DNA of 5,914 nt, from the NCBI GenBank assembly GCA_029863355.1, contig JAOTVO010000177.1:1-5914 (forward strand), written 5' to 3'. Below are positions 4,477-5,914 of the stretch, in pieces. Numbering within the stretch: the stretch's first letter is position 1; the number at the start of each line of letters is the position of its first letter. The stretch is from Candidatus Krumholzibacteriia bacterium. Lineage in GTDB: Bacteria > Krumholzibacteriota > Krumholzibacteria > WVZY01 > JAKEHA01. The notes beneath the pieces were generated by a model. It saw only the letters and a program-made list of their open reading frames with translations, did no database searches and was not told where the DNA came from. Both the position numbers and the translations under genes were made by a program.

Positions 4477-5914
4477 ATGGACCTCGGAATGACGCGGGAG
4501 GCGCTGAGCGCCCTGGGCATGGACGGACCCGCCGCCGACGCGCTGCTCGGGCGCCTCTTTGCGCTCGCGCCCGGCGCCTCCAGCGCGGAGATCTGGACGG
4601 CCGTGTCCACTGGGGCACTCTCGCCGGAGGTGCCGCACGCGGTGCACCGCGCCCTCTACGACCGCGTCTTCGCCGACTGGGACGCGCGGCGTGCGCCCCG
4701 GCCGGCCTGGACGCCGCCGCGCGCGGTGGCCGAGGCCTCCAATGTCGCCGCCGCGTGCCGGCGCCTGGGGCTGCGCGATTACGCCGCCCTCCACGCCTGG
4801 TCGGTGAACGAGCGCGAGGCCTTCTGGCGGGACACCATCGAGGCCCTCGACATTCCCTTCCGCACGCCGCCGCGCGCGACGGCCGACCTCTCCGCGGGAC
4901 CGAAACACCCTCGCTGGCTGCCCGGCGCGCGCATGAACGCCGCCGACGCCTGCTTTTTGGCCGACCCGGGGGCGACGGCCGTGGTCTACCGGCGCGAGGG
5001 GCACGCGCTCGCGCGCATGACCTACGGCGAGCTGGACACCCTCTCCAACCGCGTGGCCGGCTCGCTCGGCTCGCTCGGCGTCGGCACCGGGGACGCCGTG
5101 GCCATCGCCATGCCCATGACGGTGGAGGCGGTGGCCGCCTACCTGGGCATTCTCAAGGCCGGCGCGGTGGTGGTGTCGATCGCGGACAGCTTCGCCAGCG
5201 AGGAGATCGCCACGCGCCTGCGCATCTCCGGGGCGCGCGTGGCGGTGACCCAGGACGTCGTGCTGCGCGCGGGCAAGACGCTGCCCATGTACCAGAAGGT
5301 CGTCGACGCCGGCGCCGAGCGCGCGATCGTCGTGCCCGCCGCGGACGACTTCGCAGTGGCCCTGCGCCCGTCCGACCGCGCCTGGGCGTCGTTGCTCTCC
5401 GGCCCGGAGCGCTTCGAGACCGTCGCCCGCTCGCCCGACGATAACATGAACGTGCTCTTCTCGTCGGGGACCACCGGCGAGCCCAAGGCGATCCCTTGGT
5501 CGCACACCACCGCGGTCAAGTGCGCAATGGACGGCTACTACCACCACGACATCCACCCCGGCCAGGTCGTGGCCTGGCCCACCAACATCGGCTGGATGAT
5601 GGGGCCGTGGCTCGTCTTCGCCAGCCTCGTCAACCGCGCCGTGATGGCGCTCTACTACGGCGCGCCCAACACGCGCGGCTTCTGCGCTTTCGTGCAAGAC
5701 GCGGGCGTGAACATGCTGGGCGTGGTTCCCAGCCTGGTCAAGGCCTGGCGCGGCGGCGACATGACGCGAGGGCTCGACTGGTCGGCCATCAAGGCCTTCA
5801 GCTCGACGGGAGAGGCGTCGAACCCCGACGACTACCTCTGGCTGATGGCGCGCGCGGGCTACAGGCCCGTGGTCGAGTACTGCGGCGGCACCGAGATCGG
5901 CGGCGGCTACGTCA
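4477..5914 (+). CDS. Acyl-CoA synthetase, plant AAE17/AAE18-like (partial, 3' end missing)
   Basis: This adenylate-forming ligase presumably activates a carboxylic acid with ATP and CoA. The first 479 codons are present; the C-terminal lid with its catalytic Lys is cut off by the window edge. The start is set by AAGGAG (4466-4471) five bases before the ATG. An acetyl-CoA-synthetase-like N-terminal part includes RWLPGARMNAADAC near 146-159. Then come the ATP loop SSGTTGEPKA (329-338), WPTNIGWMMGPW (367-378) and YCGGTEIGGGY (468-478). From memory, the stretches VVSIADSFAS, TQDVVLRAGKT, FSSGTTGEPKAIPW, VQDAGVNMLGVVPSLVKAW and STGEASNPDDYLW closely match plant AAE17/AAE18 rather than ordinary Acs. 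The substrate cannot be told. It is transcribed divergently from engB, so a shared pathway with the minus-strand genes is not implied. Confidence 0.92.
   Translation, partial: MDLGMTREALSALGMDGPAADALLGRLFALAPGASSAEIWTAVSTGALSPEVPHAVHRALYDRVFADWDARRAPRPAWTPPRAVAEASNVAAACRRLGLRDYAALHAWSVNEREAFWRDTIEALDIPFRTPPRATADLSAGPKHPRWLPGARMNAADACFLADPGATAVVYRREGHALARMTYGELDTLSNRVAGSLGSLGVGTGDAVAIAMPMTVEAVAAYLGILKAGAVVVSIADSFASEEIATRLRISGARVAVTQDVVLRAGKTLPMYQKVVDAGAERAIVVPAADDFAVALRPSDRAWASLLSGPERFETVARSPDDNMNVLFSSGTTGEPKAIPWSHTTAVKCAMDGYYHHDIHPGQVVAWPTNIGWMMGPWLVFASLVNRAVMALYYGAPNTRGFCAFVQDAGVNMLGVVPSLVKAWRGGDMTRGLDWSAIKAFSSTGEASNPDDYLWLMARAGYRPVVEYCGGTEIGGGYV

Noticed and set aside
4419..5444. 341-codon plus-strand frame overlapping the ligase start
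   Set aside because: It is in another frame from the ligase, is Arg/Ala/Gly-rich, has no ribosome site, and is a typical high-GC shadow.
3769..5697. 642-codon open frame extending engB across the divergent ligase gene
   Set aside because: The extension is antisense to a strongly recognisable acyl-CoA synthetase and shows no family motifs; EngB begins at 4356.

Overview
This is a GC-rich bacterial chromosomal window, densely packed with housekeeping genes. I see no mobile elements, CRISPR arrays or phage-like genes. Five protein genes and one tRNA explain nearly all of it. The longest stretch without a gene is about 180 bases. The set is engB, a COG0075-type class-V aminotransferase, an ACT-less serA, purA and tRNA-Lys with an encoded CCA. 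It would suit a high-GC deltaproteobacterium-like, NC10/Rokubacteria-like or similar soil lineage, but that placement is inference with low confidence.

Layout. On the minus strand, reading from the middle of the window leftwards: engB (4356-3769), the aminotransferase (3747-2611), serA (2611-1658), purA (1479-157) and tRNA-Lys(TTT) (104-28). The first three form a tight operon: a 21-nt gap follows engB, and the aminotransferase stop shares one base with the serA start (TGATG). purA and the tRNA each appear to have their own sigma70-like promoter. In both cases the -35 box lies on, or 1 nt from, the stop codon of the gene before it. On the plus strand, diverging from engB, an acyl-CoA synthetase gene starts at 4477 and runs off the right edge. 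It strongly resembles the plant peroxisomal AAE17/AAE18 type.

Function. The aminotransferase and serA pair suggests serine synthesis from 3-phosphoglycerate: oxidation by SerA, then transamination by a non-canonical SerC replacement. purA makes adenylosuccinate from IMP, GTP and aspartate on the AMP branch. engB supports assembly of the large ribosomal subunit. With the tRNA, the cluster is a growth and translation group. The divergent ligase probably activates a carboxylic acid to its CoA thioester, substrate unknown.

Regulation is where the unexplained structure lies. The engB/ligase intergenic region carries two opposite -10 boxes that overlap. The serA-purA junction carries a perfect 9-bp GC inverted repeat whose loop holds both the serA stop and the purA -35 box. 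The purA transcript would have a leader of about 140 nt that begins with a stem-loop. I found no convincing new multi-gene system; the findings are mostly about regulatory architecture and unusual family members.
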